NCBI GenBank assembly: GCA_036925085.1
Contig: JAUPFP010000006.1
Coordinates: forward strand, 7,207,984 to 7,271,983
Reading direction: 5' to 3'
DNA: 64,000 nt
From: Brachycybe producta
Lineage: Eukaryota; Arthropoda; Diplopoda; Playtdesmida; Andrognathidae
Below the pieces are notes generated by a model, which was not told the origin of the DNA, ran no database searches, and was given only the letters and a program-made list of their open reading frames with translations. The translations under genes and the position numbers were made by a program. This document shows, in pieces, positions 53,403 to 64,000 of the stretch; the first letter of the stretch is position 1, and each line of letters begins with the position of its first letter.

Positions 53403-55066
53403 AGGCCATGTTTCCACTGGAACGAAAATTTGTACTCCATGAAATTTTCAACTGTTGAAGAATATTCAGTTTACTATGGAGAAATGTGCTAATGTTTTTC
53501 TATTAGTTGGACAATATATTATGGCTATTAGGAGGAAAAAAAGGTAGAGAATTAAAAAGGGCAACTAGAAAGTCCAAAACACTAACAAAGTCTACAAAAA
53601 AGATTTAAAAAAAGTTAAACCCTCAAGACTTCTTTTGTGCTTCTTTTGGATTTGAGGGCCTTCTGGTCGCCATTGTCGCGTATTTTTATACAACTTATAT
53701 TGGTAAATCATAAATGGGGTATTTCGCTTCCTGATCAGCCCTTCCGGTGCAAGCTATGTATTGTGTTTGGATAAATAAATATTTTTTTTATTATTTTTCT
53801 CTTTGTTTTTTCATTGATTTGTTTTCAAGGTAAATTAATAAATTTTAATTTGATGTAGATTATATTTAACTATAGTTTAAAAATAACACCGTTTCAATGT
53901 AAATATTGATGAGAAACGGTAATTTATTGTCTAGCTTAAGTGGTAGAGCTATTGGGGGTTTCTTACTTCAACCGGAATAACATACAATGTAATAAAAAAA
54001 CCATAATAATGAATAGGCGGAGGCAACGTTTGTCTTTCAGAGCCTACAGTGAAAAGAAAAAAAAATACAAAAATCTTCACATGTAGGCGCTTCTGTAGCT
54101 GTGACGTCAACTTGTGACAAAAAATTCAATTTTGATACATTTTTGTCCGCCATCTTTTCTTTTATCGATGGATAGAAGTGGCTATATTTTAATAACGACT
54201 CTTTTTTGGATAAATATGCACTACTGAAAAAAGGAAGAGCAACCTTTGATCGACAATGGTGAATAATTTCAGTCATATACAATTAGTGGTCAAATTTTAG
54301 GGTATTATGAAGCTTATTGTTAGTGGGAAATTTAGATCCTATAAACTGTATAAACGGAGGAGCTTTTATGGCCTATAGGATTTAACATGAGCTAAAAAAT
54401 ATGAGATTTTAAAATGAAATTAAAAATAGAAAAACTAATTATAAATTTTTATCAACTTATCACTAGATGAGCAATATTGTTATGTACATATTGCAATTTG
54501 AATTTTGAAAATCACAATTCTCGTTGCAGAAAACAAATCATTTGCCTGAACCATGTATTTTTGAAATAGGAATTTAACATGGGCTAAAAAAATACGCGAT
54601 TTTAAAGCGAAATTAAAAATAGAAAAACTAATTATAAATTTTTACCAACTTATCACTAGATGAGCAACATTGTTATGTACATATTGCAATTTGAATTTTG
54701 AAAATAACAATTTTTGTTGCAGAAAACAAAACATTTGCCTGAACCATGTATTTTTTAAAAAAGGAATTTCTCTTTCTCATTTGCTTCAATGGCTTAGCTG
54801 TGGGGCGCTACTAAATGGCGAAACGTGGAACTATAACTGTCCTCTGCTAATATTCAAAAATGGCGTCAAACATATATGCTCTTAATTTTTCGTGTCGTAC
54901 TCCTTCTCTCCTAATAGTGTTATTAACTTTTCATACTGTCTAAATGATATAAATGCTTAAGCACATTTCTCCATAGTAAACTGTTATTTTTAACCAGTTG
55001 ACATTTTCACAGAGCTCAAATTTTCGCCCCATTTTTCCAATGGGGCGAAAATTTGAGCTCCGGCCT
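53403..55066. mobile_element. TIR element, about 1.66 kb, non-coding
   Basis: The left end AAGGCCATGTTTCCACTGGA...AGTTTACTATGGAGAAATGT is matched by the inverse on the right near 54965-55066. The right end also has its own hairpin, with CAAATTTTCGCCCC and GGGGCGAAAATTTG. The interior is AT-rich with only short frames and a 191-bp tandem duplication. Confidence 0.6.
54382..54765. repeat. 191-bp tandem duplication
   Basis: Two copies starting TTAACATGAGC and TTAACATGGGC, about 95% alike, each with CACTAGATGAGCAA and CCTGAACCATGTATTTTT. Confidence 0.8.
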
Positions 55067-55550
55067 TAGCATTATTTAGCTATATCCAGTGAAATTAGAT
55101 TTTGGAGAGGTGCCTTCGAGCCACATGGTACCCTAATTAAAGGATTCCTTTTCTGCACTCTCCTGAATGTGTGCGAATGTGCACGGATGTGAGAATGAGA
55201 ATGAGCCTTTATTGTCTCCACAAAACGTGTTCCGTGTAAACAGCTCTTTGGGCGTTTTTCCAATACGTTCCCCTCGCCATATATTTTCTAACGCAGTTCT
55301 GTTATTTTGTATGTTACATGATAAAATTATCTTCTAATATTTTATAAACAATAAACAAAGTAACCTCTTAAGATGTAGAATGTAGGAAGTGCTTTAATAG
55401 TTCTGCAACTTTAAATAGAAATGTTTATTTCTCCTTGGTTACATTGACAAAACTAGCAACTTTGTTTCTCAGTGGACAGCCAAGAAGTGAACTACTGGCG
55501 CCTCTGTGCTAAAACAGTAAGTAACGCCAAGTTTGTAGTAAAGTTACACA
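55067..55550. other. Intergenic, no gene seen
   Basis: Short frames only. Leads into the Helitron-derived cluster. Confidence 0.4.
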
Positions 55551-55740
55551 GTGGGGTAATCCGTCATAAATGACGTGAGTAACCCGTCATAAATGACGTG
55601 AGTAACCCGTCATAAATGACGTGAGTAACCCGTCATAAATGACGTGAGTAACCCGTCATAAATGACGTGAGTAACCCGTCATAAATGACGTGAGTAACCC
55701 GTCATAAATGACGTGAGTAACCCGTCATGTATGACGGGAC
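55551..55740 (-). repeat. Eight-unit tandem array of the Helitron 3' hairpin
   Basis: CCGTCATAAATGACG hairpins recur every 23 bp (about 55562 to 55723), separated by TGAGTAAC. The first unit has the Helitron-like GTGGGGTAAT in front and the last ends GTATGACGGGAC. The same palindrome is the terminal hairpin of Helitron 3' ends in this window. Confidence 0.85.
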
Positions 55741-55905
55741 ATTCCAGTTGAACTATTTTATTCAAATACTGAACGTCACTCAATGAAGGACGTTTCGTTC
55801 TCCCCTCTCTCCCACCGCCCTCACATGTGTTTGCTTAAAGGTTTTTGTCCTTGTTCGTACAGTGTTACACATCACCAGACAAACTTGGCTTAATATATAT
55901 ATATA

Positions 55906-57150
55906 CTAGTGGGGTAACCCGTCATAAATGACGGGAGCAAAATTCACAGACAATTGTGCACATACGCGTCGTTTGTTCCTTTTTTACTCCTTTCATTTCA
56001 ATTTCAGTCACCCCTCCCACTTTTTCCCCCTCCACGTTTCTCTCTCTCTCTCACTCTTTCCCCCTCTACACTTTCCAACCTTTTCCCCTCTCCAATTTAA
56101 TATCATGGGGTTCTTGGATGAGAATGGTGCAACATATAGTTGACTTTGAGAAAAAAAAAGCTGTTCATTTCTGCATTTATTTAAATTTATATAAATTCCG
56201 ACGTGCTTCAAGGTTTTTGTACAGTGTTACTCCACACACACACACAGACCTGGGATATTATATATATAATACTAGTGGGGTAACCCGTCATAAATGAATT
56301 AGAATTTCTTTTCCTCAGCCCTTTTATGACGTCAGACCAAGTAACAAACCAATTAGAAATTGATGACGTTCATAAAAGGACTGAGCAAAAGAAATTCTAA
56401 TGCTGGGCACAATTGCCTGTGATAAACTGTAGTTTAATTTTGCTACTATTATCCCCTCCCTTTTTATATTTGAAGGAGAAAATGAGTTTTTCATTTTCTC
56501 TGGTGTGCTCATGCGTATCGTTTGTTCCTTTTTTACTTCTTTCATTTCAATTTCAGTTTCCCCCTCCCCCTTTTTTCTCCCACCACGTTTATCTCCCCCC
56601 TTCTACACTTTCCAACCTTTTCCCCTATCCAATTTAATATCATGGTGTTCTTGGATGGGGACTCGGGAGTGTGCAACATATAGTTGACCTTGAGAAAAAA
56701 AAGCAGTTCATTCATTTAAATTTATATAAATTCCGATGTTACACACACCCACACACACAGACCTGGCTTAATATATATATAACTAGTGGGGTAACCCATC
56801 ATAAATGACGGGAGCATCTAGTTTATTTTTGTGTGACTCTCCGGTTGTCATGAAGTAATTCGCCTTGACCACTTGTGGTTTTTATAAGCACTTTTATGAC
56901 TGTCAGACCAAATATCAACAAATTGGAAATTGAAAAGAATGGGGCATGTGACATCAGACCACATAACAAAATAATTAAAAGTTGCTGGCCCTCATAAAAA
57001 AGGCGGGGAAAACGACTGTATTCTACTGTCTTTACTTGCCTGTCCTTACTATTGTTCGGGTTCTTGGATCGGGAGAGTGCAACATAAAGTTGACCATGAG
57101 AAAAAGTGGTTCATTTAAATTTAAATAAATTTCAATCTGATTAAGTTTTT
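55906..57150 (-). mobile_element. Three tandem Helitron 3' ends
   Basis: On the minus strand each module ends in the hairpin, TTACCCCA and CTAG: CTAG at 55909-55906, 56275-56272 and 56786-56783, each followed by T. Each module contains a purine/pyrimidine-rich tract and the decayed helicase tail (ATTTAAATTTATATAAATTC, then CAACATAAAGTTGAC-like blocks). Palindromic ATGACGTCAGACCAAGTAAC segments are inside. 5' ends are truncated at TA-rich DNA. Confidence 0.8.
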
Positions 57151-57890
57151 GCCCTAAAACCATTTACCCTAAAGAAACATTTGCCCTAAAACCATTTACC
57201 CTAAAGAAACATTTGCCCTAAAACCATTTACCCTAAAGAAACATTTGCCCTAAAACCATTTACCCTAAAGAAACATTTGCCCTAAAACCATTTACCCTAA
57301 AGAAACATTTGCCCTAAAACCATTTACCCTAAAGGGACATTTGACCTAAAAGAACATTTGCCCTAAAGGAATGTTCCCCTAATAAGTAGTCTAAATATAC
57401 AGTAATTGGCCTAAGGGCAAATGTTCCTTGAGGGCAAATAGTTTTAGGGCAAGTGGTTTTAGGGCAAGTGGTTTTAGGGCAAGTGGTTTTAGGGCAAGTG
57501 GTTTTAGGGCAAGTGGTTTTAGGGCAAATAGTTTTAGGGCAAATAGTTTTAGGGCAAATAGTTTTAGGGCAAATAGTTTTAGGGCAAATAGTTTTAGGGC
57601 AAATAGTTTTAGGGTAAATAGTTTTAGGGTAAATAGTTTTAGGGCAAGTGTTCCTTGAGGGCAAATAGTTTTAGGGCAAGTGGTTTTAGGGCAAATGTTC
57701 TATTAGGGTAAATGGTTTTAGGGTAAATGGCTTTAGGGCAAGTGTTCCTTTAGGGTAAATGGTTTTAGGGAAAATGTTCCTTTAGGGTAAATGGTTTTAG
57801 GGAAAATGTTCCATTAGGGTAAATGGTTTTAGGGAAAATGTTCCATTAGGGTAAATGGTTTTAGGGAAAATGTTCCATTAGGGTTAATTG
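57142..57890. repeat. Large inverted satellite (CCCTAAA / TTTAGGG type)
   Basis: Left arm: about six 32-bp units with TTTGCCCTAAAACCATTTA. Centre about 57350-57420. Right arm in opposite orientation: about fifteen 15-bp units TTTTAGGGCAAATAG (57431-57650), then 32-bp units with TAGGGTAAATGGTTTTAGGG to 57890. Confidence 0.85.
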
Positions 57891-58060
57891 TTTTTATGGC
57901 ATGGATTGAGAGAGCACAACATAATGTTGAGATAATTGCTGGGCACCATGATAAATTCTAGTTTAATTTTGCTGCTACTATTATCCCCTCCCCTTTTTAT
58001 ATTTGAAAGAAAAAATGAGCTTTTCATTTTCTCTCGTGTGCGCATGCGCGAGAGAGAAAA
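57890..58060 (-). mobile_element. Helitron tail fragment
   Basis: Carries the GAGAGAGCACAACATAATGT and TTATCCCCTCCCCTTTTTAT blocks seen in the other Helitron tails, but no terminal hairpin. Confidence 0.5.
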
Positions 58061-60225
58061 AAAGTTTTGCAGCCAGTGGATTAGAGCGACCACCACATAA
58101 GTGTGGTGACCACATAATATGACCACATATATTTATTGCATAATTACATTATTAAATAAATGTATATATAATTTCCAAATGATATCAATTTAACTTAGGC
58201 TTACTTTCTAAAATTTAAACCAGCTGCGCAAAAAACTGGTGTTTAACAGGGTGTGTGACATTTGCCCGTTTTTACAGTAGGCGGATACAATTTAAGAAAT
58301 AACATGGAGAAAACTCCAAAAAAAGGTGAAATCAAAAGTGATTAACAAACCCCTTTTGGAAAAAAAATTTCTGTAATCCCAAATTTACAAGAAAAAAGTA
58401 ACAGACATCAAGATATTTAGAATGCGCCATTAAACAAAAACAGGTGTGCAGTGACGAAGGGGCGCCCACAAGAATGCTTCATAGAGGAGGAGGGGGGGGG
58501 CAAGTGACAAACGCTAAATATAAGGATCTTGGCACACAGGCGAAATGTAATCAAAAGTCGTTGGGCTGTCGTCGCAATGTATTTTCTATGGAAAGACGCC
58601 AACCTTAGCACACAGTTAAAAGTCACGTGTGTGCCAAGGTTGCCGTATTTCTTATAGACCCAGCACTATTACACACAACACTGTCGCGTGCAGTACGTAA
58701 CCGCTTTTCTTGATTTAGATGTGTTTGCTTTTCAATTGAAGAAAATGTGTGTAATCATACGACAATTTGTCGTCAAATAACGCATCCACTGTAACCGCAC
58801 CCTTATGCATATTTCTTAGATGGAACGAGTTCATTTTATTTATAAAAAAGTAAATTATTCGAATTTGTGAACAACTAAAGTTACTAGACTCTTGAGCTCT
58901 AAACACATTTACACAGTTCCATAATATAAAAACTTGACGAAAAATACCTTTATAAATTGATACTTAGGATTAAATTATACATATGACTGGAAATGAATGA
59001 ATATACTCGTAATAAATAGATAAACCAAAATAAAATTACAGAATATAACAAAATTAATAAAAAGAAATGAACAACTGCAGTACAAATATTTCACATTATT
59101 CACAATACAATGAAATATTATAATGGCAATTTTTACTTGCGATAAAATAAAATTGAAAATTATGCTACTGCAGTGACTTTTATAAAAATTAATGAAATGC
59201 TAATATAATACACTTAATTGTTTGTAGTAAACACAATAATTTAAAAGTGCAATAAGCACTGAAATATTTTGTGAGTCCACTGATATTTTTACAAAACCTA
59301 GTGATAATGCCTTCTATTCGTAAAGATAGTTTTAAAATAACCTGCATGCTAATTTCCATAGACGAATAGTTCGTTTCTAATTGTCTATGGAAAACTAGCA
59401 TGTGGGCTATTTTCAGAATTTTTTTAAAAAAATAGAAAAAGTCATAACTAGGTTTTGCAAAAAAAAATCAACAGATTCAGAGTATATTCGAGTGCTTTTT
59501 GCACTTTAAAACTACGTTTCAAACATAACTGTACTGTACGCGAAAAAAAGAGACTGTAAACGAAAACCGAACAAAACCCATGTTAAATGGCAATACCAAA
59601 TAGTACATCATCTTATAATCTCAATTTTATATAGAATTCTATACGAAACACGTATTAATGGATATGCTGGTTACTGCGCCATTTTACTGATTATTTTCTT
59701 GAACTTACAAGCTCGTACACATGCTGATAGCCTCTTAAAAGCTGCGAAGGAATGAAATAAAATTATTTTTATGATGTTTAAAAATATCACTTCAAGGCAG
59801 TTTAAAAATACCACTACTTATAAAAATAAAAACATAACACATAAAATTACATATGGTACTTAAAGTTGCTTTAAAAACTGGACACACAAACAACCAGCAC
59901 ATAAACCTAAATTTAAACAGATAAAGAAGTTTAATGAATGTATGGCACTGCTCTGTGAATGCTAGTATTTTTCGTATGTGCGGATCAAAAGACAGAAAGT
60001 TTTAACACGACTTTCTATAAATAATCAAAAATTTGTATAACTTCCGCATAAAAACTACATTTAGCATATTTTCACATTTATAATGATAATTATAATTAAC
60101 AAGGTATAATAATGGCAGTAACCGAACTTTTTGTTGGAGGAAAACACCACGCTGAAAACCACCAGAAAATAGAATTAAAAATACATTTTCTGTGTTCATA
60201 TGCACTCAGTGTGTGTGTGATTCTT
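58061..60225. other. AT-rich intergenic, no gene seen
   Basis: Contains a poly(G) run near 58490, a TIR-like segment at about 58540-58650 (GGCACACAG...GTGTGCCAAGG), and an imperfect hairpin at 59345-59402 (CATGCTAATTTCCATAGAC with GTCTATGGAAAACTAGCATG). No supported coding region. Confidence 0.4.
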
Positions 60226-60229
60226 CTCT

Positions 60230-60650
60230 AAAACCTGGTTTTCACGGGGCTAGTTTAAAAGCCGCTGGTAGTGTCTACCTACCTGGTAAGTGAAAACTTA
60301 GTGGTATGTTTGTATTTACACGGGGATAGTTTAAATTCAGTGGCAAGTAGCTAGTTTTTAGGGTTAGTTTTATCGAAATAAAAAAATCGTTGCCATGCCG
60401 ACACAAAAACTACTAGCCAGTACCTCAGCAAGGTGGTGTTTCTACGGGGTAACTAGAAGAGGGAAGTAGACCACGTGCCTGGCAAAAAGACAGCAAAGTA
60501 GCCAGGTCCTCAACTTGACTTACCACAATACCAGTATGCGGGCAAAATACTAGTGAGGCTACTTACATTGGGTAAGTTTGAGATAGTTAACACTGTCCGC
60601 TAGCACTAGGCTCCTAGCAGCTAGTAAACTAGGCTCATGAAAAAAAACGG
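60230..60650. repeat. CTAGT-rich repeat segment, probable MITE
   Basis: Many ACTAG/CTAGT and AGCTAG motifs, with GTTTTCACGGGG and ATTTACACGGGG near the left side and AAACTAGGCTCATG at the right. Self-complementary, non-coding; limits uncertain. Confidence 0.4.
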
Positions 60651-61001
60651 CTTCAGCTTCTATTTCGACCATTTTGTCATTTCTTCACAGATTTTAGCAT
60701 AAATTACATTACCTATTCTTTTTATTTTTCTTCATAAAACGAAAACACTGAATATCTTCTTTGAAGTCCATAATTGTAGAACTCGGGACGAAAAGTAGCA
60801 GACGAACGTCAATCAGTTGTGTACTTGAAGCTACTACACGGTTTGATACCATCAGATTGATTGTATGTGCTGATGGTAACAACAAAATAAAATTAAACCG
60901 GATAAAATCTGGAACAAACTAGTCACTCGTAAAATGAAACAGACACTCGTGTTTAACAAAACAGCACGTAATTTAAACGGTGTCTCAATTTTGGAAATTG
61001 T

Positions 61002-63739
61002 TCACGTCCAAGTAGTGTTACCAGTTGAATTTAGCTGACTTTGAGCGATTCTACGAGCATCCTTGTTGTCACCGTCAAACTCTAGCATTACTATTACATA
61101 CGTAGCAACAATTCCAAACATCTTTAAAAAAAACACTGTGATTACAAGTTTTGCAAAGTATTATTACACGCAAAAATTACAAATTAAATAAGACACATTA
61201 CCGTTATTAAGAGAGATCTATTTATCGGAAAGTAATCTGAAGCTGTGAAAATCAATGGATGAACACTGAACATATGCGTCAAGAAATGAATCTCGAAAAT
61301 AAAAAATACATATTCAATATTATTGCAAAATGAATAAAATAAAAAGTTATTATTACCTCATTCGTCACGGCCTGTGGAGTATTTTCAGGCACTTTGACTG
61401 CAAAAAGAATGGATTTTGCCTTGGCAGCCTGCAATTGAAATAAATTAATTTTAAAGCCACTTTACTGCAGTTGGCGTTATTCCAAAGTCAAAATTAGTGA
61501 TTAAGATTAGCAAATCTAGGTAGCGTGATCACCGAATAAATCTGAAATAAATTTTTAAGACCTCGCAAGTGATATTAAAAAGGATATGGATCTTAATCTG
61601 CATGAGTAAAGATTACATTAATGTTCCTCAGAATTTATTGTCCTAGATCCATTACTGCTCTTTTATTTATTAACAACCAAGATTGTAGTAATTGCAGGAT
61701 GGACGCTTTTAAGACAATAATCTGCAACTAGGTGACTTCTGCTTGTGACTGTCACGTTATTGAAAGTTATTTTGAAAGCCATACAATTCTTCAAATTAAA
61801 CTTCAAGTTAATAAAAAGAAATACTGTGGGTATATTTCTGGGAAAGGAGTCGTCCGCTAATATTTCTTTACAACATGAGCTTCATTCAACTTATTAGTGA
61901 AAATTGTGGAAATTCGTTAGGATAATGCTTAATGAAAAACTTTCTGGAAAGCTGGATATTGAATAGAATATCTTTAGTGTTCTCCCATCTAAAGTTTTGT
62001 ATTACTGTCAAATTAGTTCATTTCATCAAAATGACTCTTTATAGAGCAACTAGATTTGTTTACAGTAAAAACCGGTTCAATGAACGTTTAAACTTATATA
62101 TAGAATTCAAGAGCTGAGATAGACCATTTTACTACTAATACCTCGTTTTCACTACAAAAATGAACTGCAATTATATAACCAAGGTTATAGTTAACTGGAG
62201 ACAAGCTAGAAGTGGCACTTTTGTGTGTTTCCATTTACAATTAAACAATTGTGCATCTTGTCAAATTTTCAATCCTCGTTCAGCCAAAAACTGAGTGTTG
62301 TTTGTAAGATAAATTTGGTTTGAAAGCAGGAAGTGACGTACTTAACCATTCGATCATGTGGTTTAAAAACATTGCTTCACTGTAATTGGGTTAACTCCAT
62401 TGTTCAGAAATCTAACCATGTTTAATGTAACCACATTCATTTTCACCAGAGAATTCATTGTGGTTATAACTTTTTAACAGAAGTTAAATTTTGAAGTGAA
62501 AACTAGGTATAAGGCTATAATTTGTTATTAATATTTTTAAACGAACACTAGAAGACACTTGTCCTAGACCAAGTTTAAGTAAACTTCCCAAGGTAGCATA
62601 TGTGGATAGTGGTAACAAATTAGATAAATTTGCATGCGCAGATTCATATATTTATTCATTTATTAGTTATTACTAAGATTAATCTGACAAAACACATTGT
62701 ACCTAGTGTTACTAACAAAATTGATACAAACAAAAAATAAACATACTTCACTAGATGTTGAATGTGCCAATAAACATAAAACAGTAGTCGTAATTGCAGG
62801 AACTATTAAAACAACAGCAAATGTAAAGGTATTGACATTAAAAAACTCTTCAAAACTGACAATCAAATTAGCATAAAACATCATGACGCAAAATTCCACT
62901 GTGTTTAACGTAAGAATAATTAGCATTGTAGGAGCTAGCAATATATCTACACTCTTTGCCAAATCAAAAACGGCATGAAATGTTCGACGAATTTCTTGTA
63001 GCTTATTTTGTAAATTATCTTCTAATTTCTCAACTGATAAAACGTGAATGGACAAAGACTTGTTCAATGATTCCAAACTGAAGAACATAACTTGTTGAAA
63101 CGTAACGTAAGTCATGACAGTAGTAAACAAACTTATGACAATCACGATATTTCCAACTAACAAATCATAGTATATTTCTAAAGACATAAAAGCATAAATA
63201 AACTGTTCGACAATATACATCACGAGAAAGCCACAAACGAACAAATTAATGTTTAACTTAAGGCGTTTCAGTTTAGTTACATAAAGGTAATCAAAATTCT
63301 CAAATGCTGCAAGTGTTGCTATGAATTTTTTTGACTTCAAAAATAAATTGGCTGTGCACGCAACACCTCGACAATATCCGCAAACAACCCAGAGGCCGCA
63401 TGCAACAACAGTTATACCCATTTCAGATCCACAGTTATACGGGTCGTTCATTTGCGTAAGTTCCTTGTATACGGTATAGAGTTGAATAGGCAAAGATAAC
63501 GCAGGTAGTAAGAAACAAAAAAATAAACCGTGTACAAAATCAGGAACCACTTTGCACTCGTACAATCCTCGTAACGGCAAGACGCCTATACATTTTCCAA
63601 TAATCCCCACTGGACGGTAGAGTTTATATATGCAGCCAGTAGAACGTTTCACATTGTCTCCAAATTCGCCATCATATTCAGTTTGACAAGCAGTGTCGTT
63701 TAAATCAATAGTACGAATTTGGTTCACAGCGATATCCAT
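61002..63739 (-). CDS. Gustatory-receptor-like seven-helix chemoreceptor, gene C (4 exons)
   Basis: Minus-strand exons are 63739-62747, 61428-61357, 61291-61202 and 61121-61002, giving 424 residues with three phase-0 introns (donors GTATGT, GTAATA, GTAATG). The N-terminus has LYRPVGIIGKCIGVLPL and LYECKVVPDF before the first helix. Exon 2 ends VPENTPQAVTNE, and exon 3 has FTASDYFPINRSLL. The exon 4 signature reads TYVIVMLEF, with Glu in place of the usual Gln. The tail ends TTWT as in gene B. The start MDIAV is preferred over an upstream in-frame TTG. Intron 1 (1.3 kb) contains a mariner-type MITE. Closest relative in the window is gene B, with which it shares 3' flank. Chemoreceptor of unknown ligand. 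Confidence 0.9.
62141..62507. mobile_element. Mariner-type MITE in intron 1 of gene C
   Basis: Ends CCTCGTTTTCACTACAAAA and, inverted, CCTAGTTTTCACTTCAAAA, with TA on both sides (62139-62140, 62508-62509). Its ends resemble those of the 26.2-28.3 kb element. Confidence 0.75.
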
Positions 63740-63837
63740 GCTGTTATTTGTGTGAAAGCAATATACCAAAATATATCATGAATCTTTACGCAGCTGCAGT
63801 GGACTAAAATAGTTTTCCTACATTTCGAACATAGTAA

Positions 63838-63854
63838 CTATGAATAGCACAAGA
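63838..63854 (-). promoter_or_regulatory. Conserved 17-mer upstream of gene C
   Basis: CTATGAATAGCACAAGA (plus reading), 99 bp before the ATG, identical to the blocks before genes A and B. Confidence 0.45.
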
Positions 63855-64000
63855 ACGTAAAACGCTGACTAATTCAGCTCAATCTTGTGCACCATTTGTA
63901 TTCTCTTACTTAATAATAATATTTAGCAAGAAAGTGGCAAAATAAAACGCAACTCAATGTTCAGGGATGTGCAATGTTTATTTTTTACTCTGATGCAACT

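Noticed and set aside
55551-55740. Regular 23-bp repeats resembling a CRISPR array
   Set aside because: There are no unique spacers, the genome is eukaryotic, and the unit equals the Helitron terminal hairpin.
57329-57664. Open frames on both strands made of repeated CPKTI or GFRAS/NSFRA units
   Set aside because: They are translations of the 15-bp satellite. The period is a multiple of three so no stop arises; there is no splice or start context.
58398-58445. Short match to the end of receptor exon 1 (GCGCCATTAAACAAAAACA on the plus strand)
   Set aside because: Only about 20 bases agree and both sides are unrelated, so it could be chance.

Overview
This is arthropod nuclear DNA: AT-rich, intron-bearing and full of mobile elements. 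The arthropod call rests on a cluster of gustatory-receptor-type (Gr, 7tm_7) chemoreceptor genes whose last three introns are all phase 0 near the C-terminus and whose last exon carries the TYxxxxxQF signature. TTAGG-type repeats and CR1-, RTE- and R1-like LINEs fit. I cannot place the species more closely; a chelicerate is only a guess.

Two host gene families make up the window. (1) Minus-strand chemoreceptor genes: a partial copy at the left edge (1-204), complete four-exon genes at 3304-4994, 50451-52847 and 61002-63739, a 3' relic (2730-2974) and an orphan exon-2 relic (about 33376-33501). (2) A family of small secreted cysteine-rich proteins not covered by any single long ORF: a signal-peptide exon, a phase-1 intron, then an exon with two modules of exact spacing CX3C-X16-CXC and CX3C-X19-CXC. 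Copies are at 12725-14395 (+, intact), 23162-24853 (+, frameshifted), 37351-38925 (+, frameshifted) and 42370-44795 (-, intact). The plus-strand copies also keep a 5' untranslated exon with a TATA-like box and a matching splice acceptor. They lie in three diverged duplicated units (about 11.7-15.9 kb, 17.9-29.5 kb and 35.8-41.6 kb) that differ mainly by transposon insertions.

The rest is mostly mobile DNA. There are two CR1-like LINEs with an esterase-type ORF1 (about 7.06-10.6 and 30.2-33.34 kb) and an R1-like LINE with RNase H (19.7-22.4 kb). Two RTE-type 3' relics lie in introns of the cysteine-rich genes. Helitron 3' ends (16.2-16.74, 24.97-25.26, 55.9-57.15 kb) share a terminal hairpin and CTAG end, and one hairpin has been amplified into an eight-unit array at 55.55-55.74 kb. 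An LTR-like family beginning TGTAACACCC occurs three times. Many small TIR elements are present, several with visible target duplications (5221-5537, 5794-5959, 6083-6378, 43440-43629, 51373-51797, 62141-62507), plus a foldback element with a TTAGG/TTCGG core (36537-37076) and an inverted satellite (57.14-57.89 kb).

Functionally, the receptors would be membrane chemosensors and the cysteine-rich proteins are secreted. Nothing in the sequence links the two families beyond proximity. The cysteine-rich family is the best candidate here for something undescribed.
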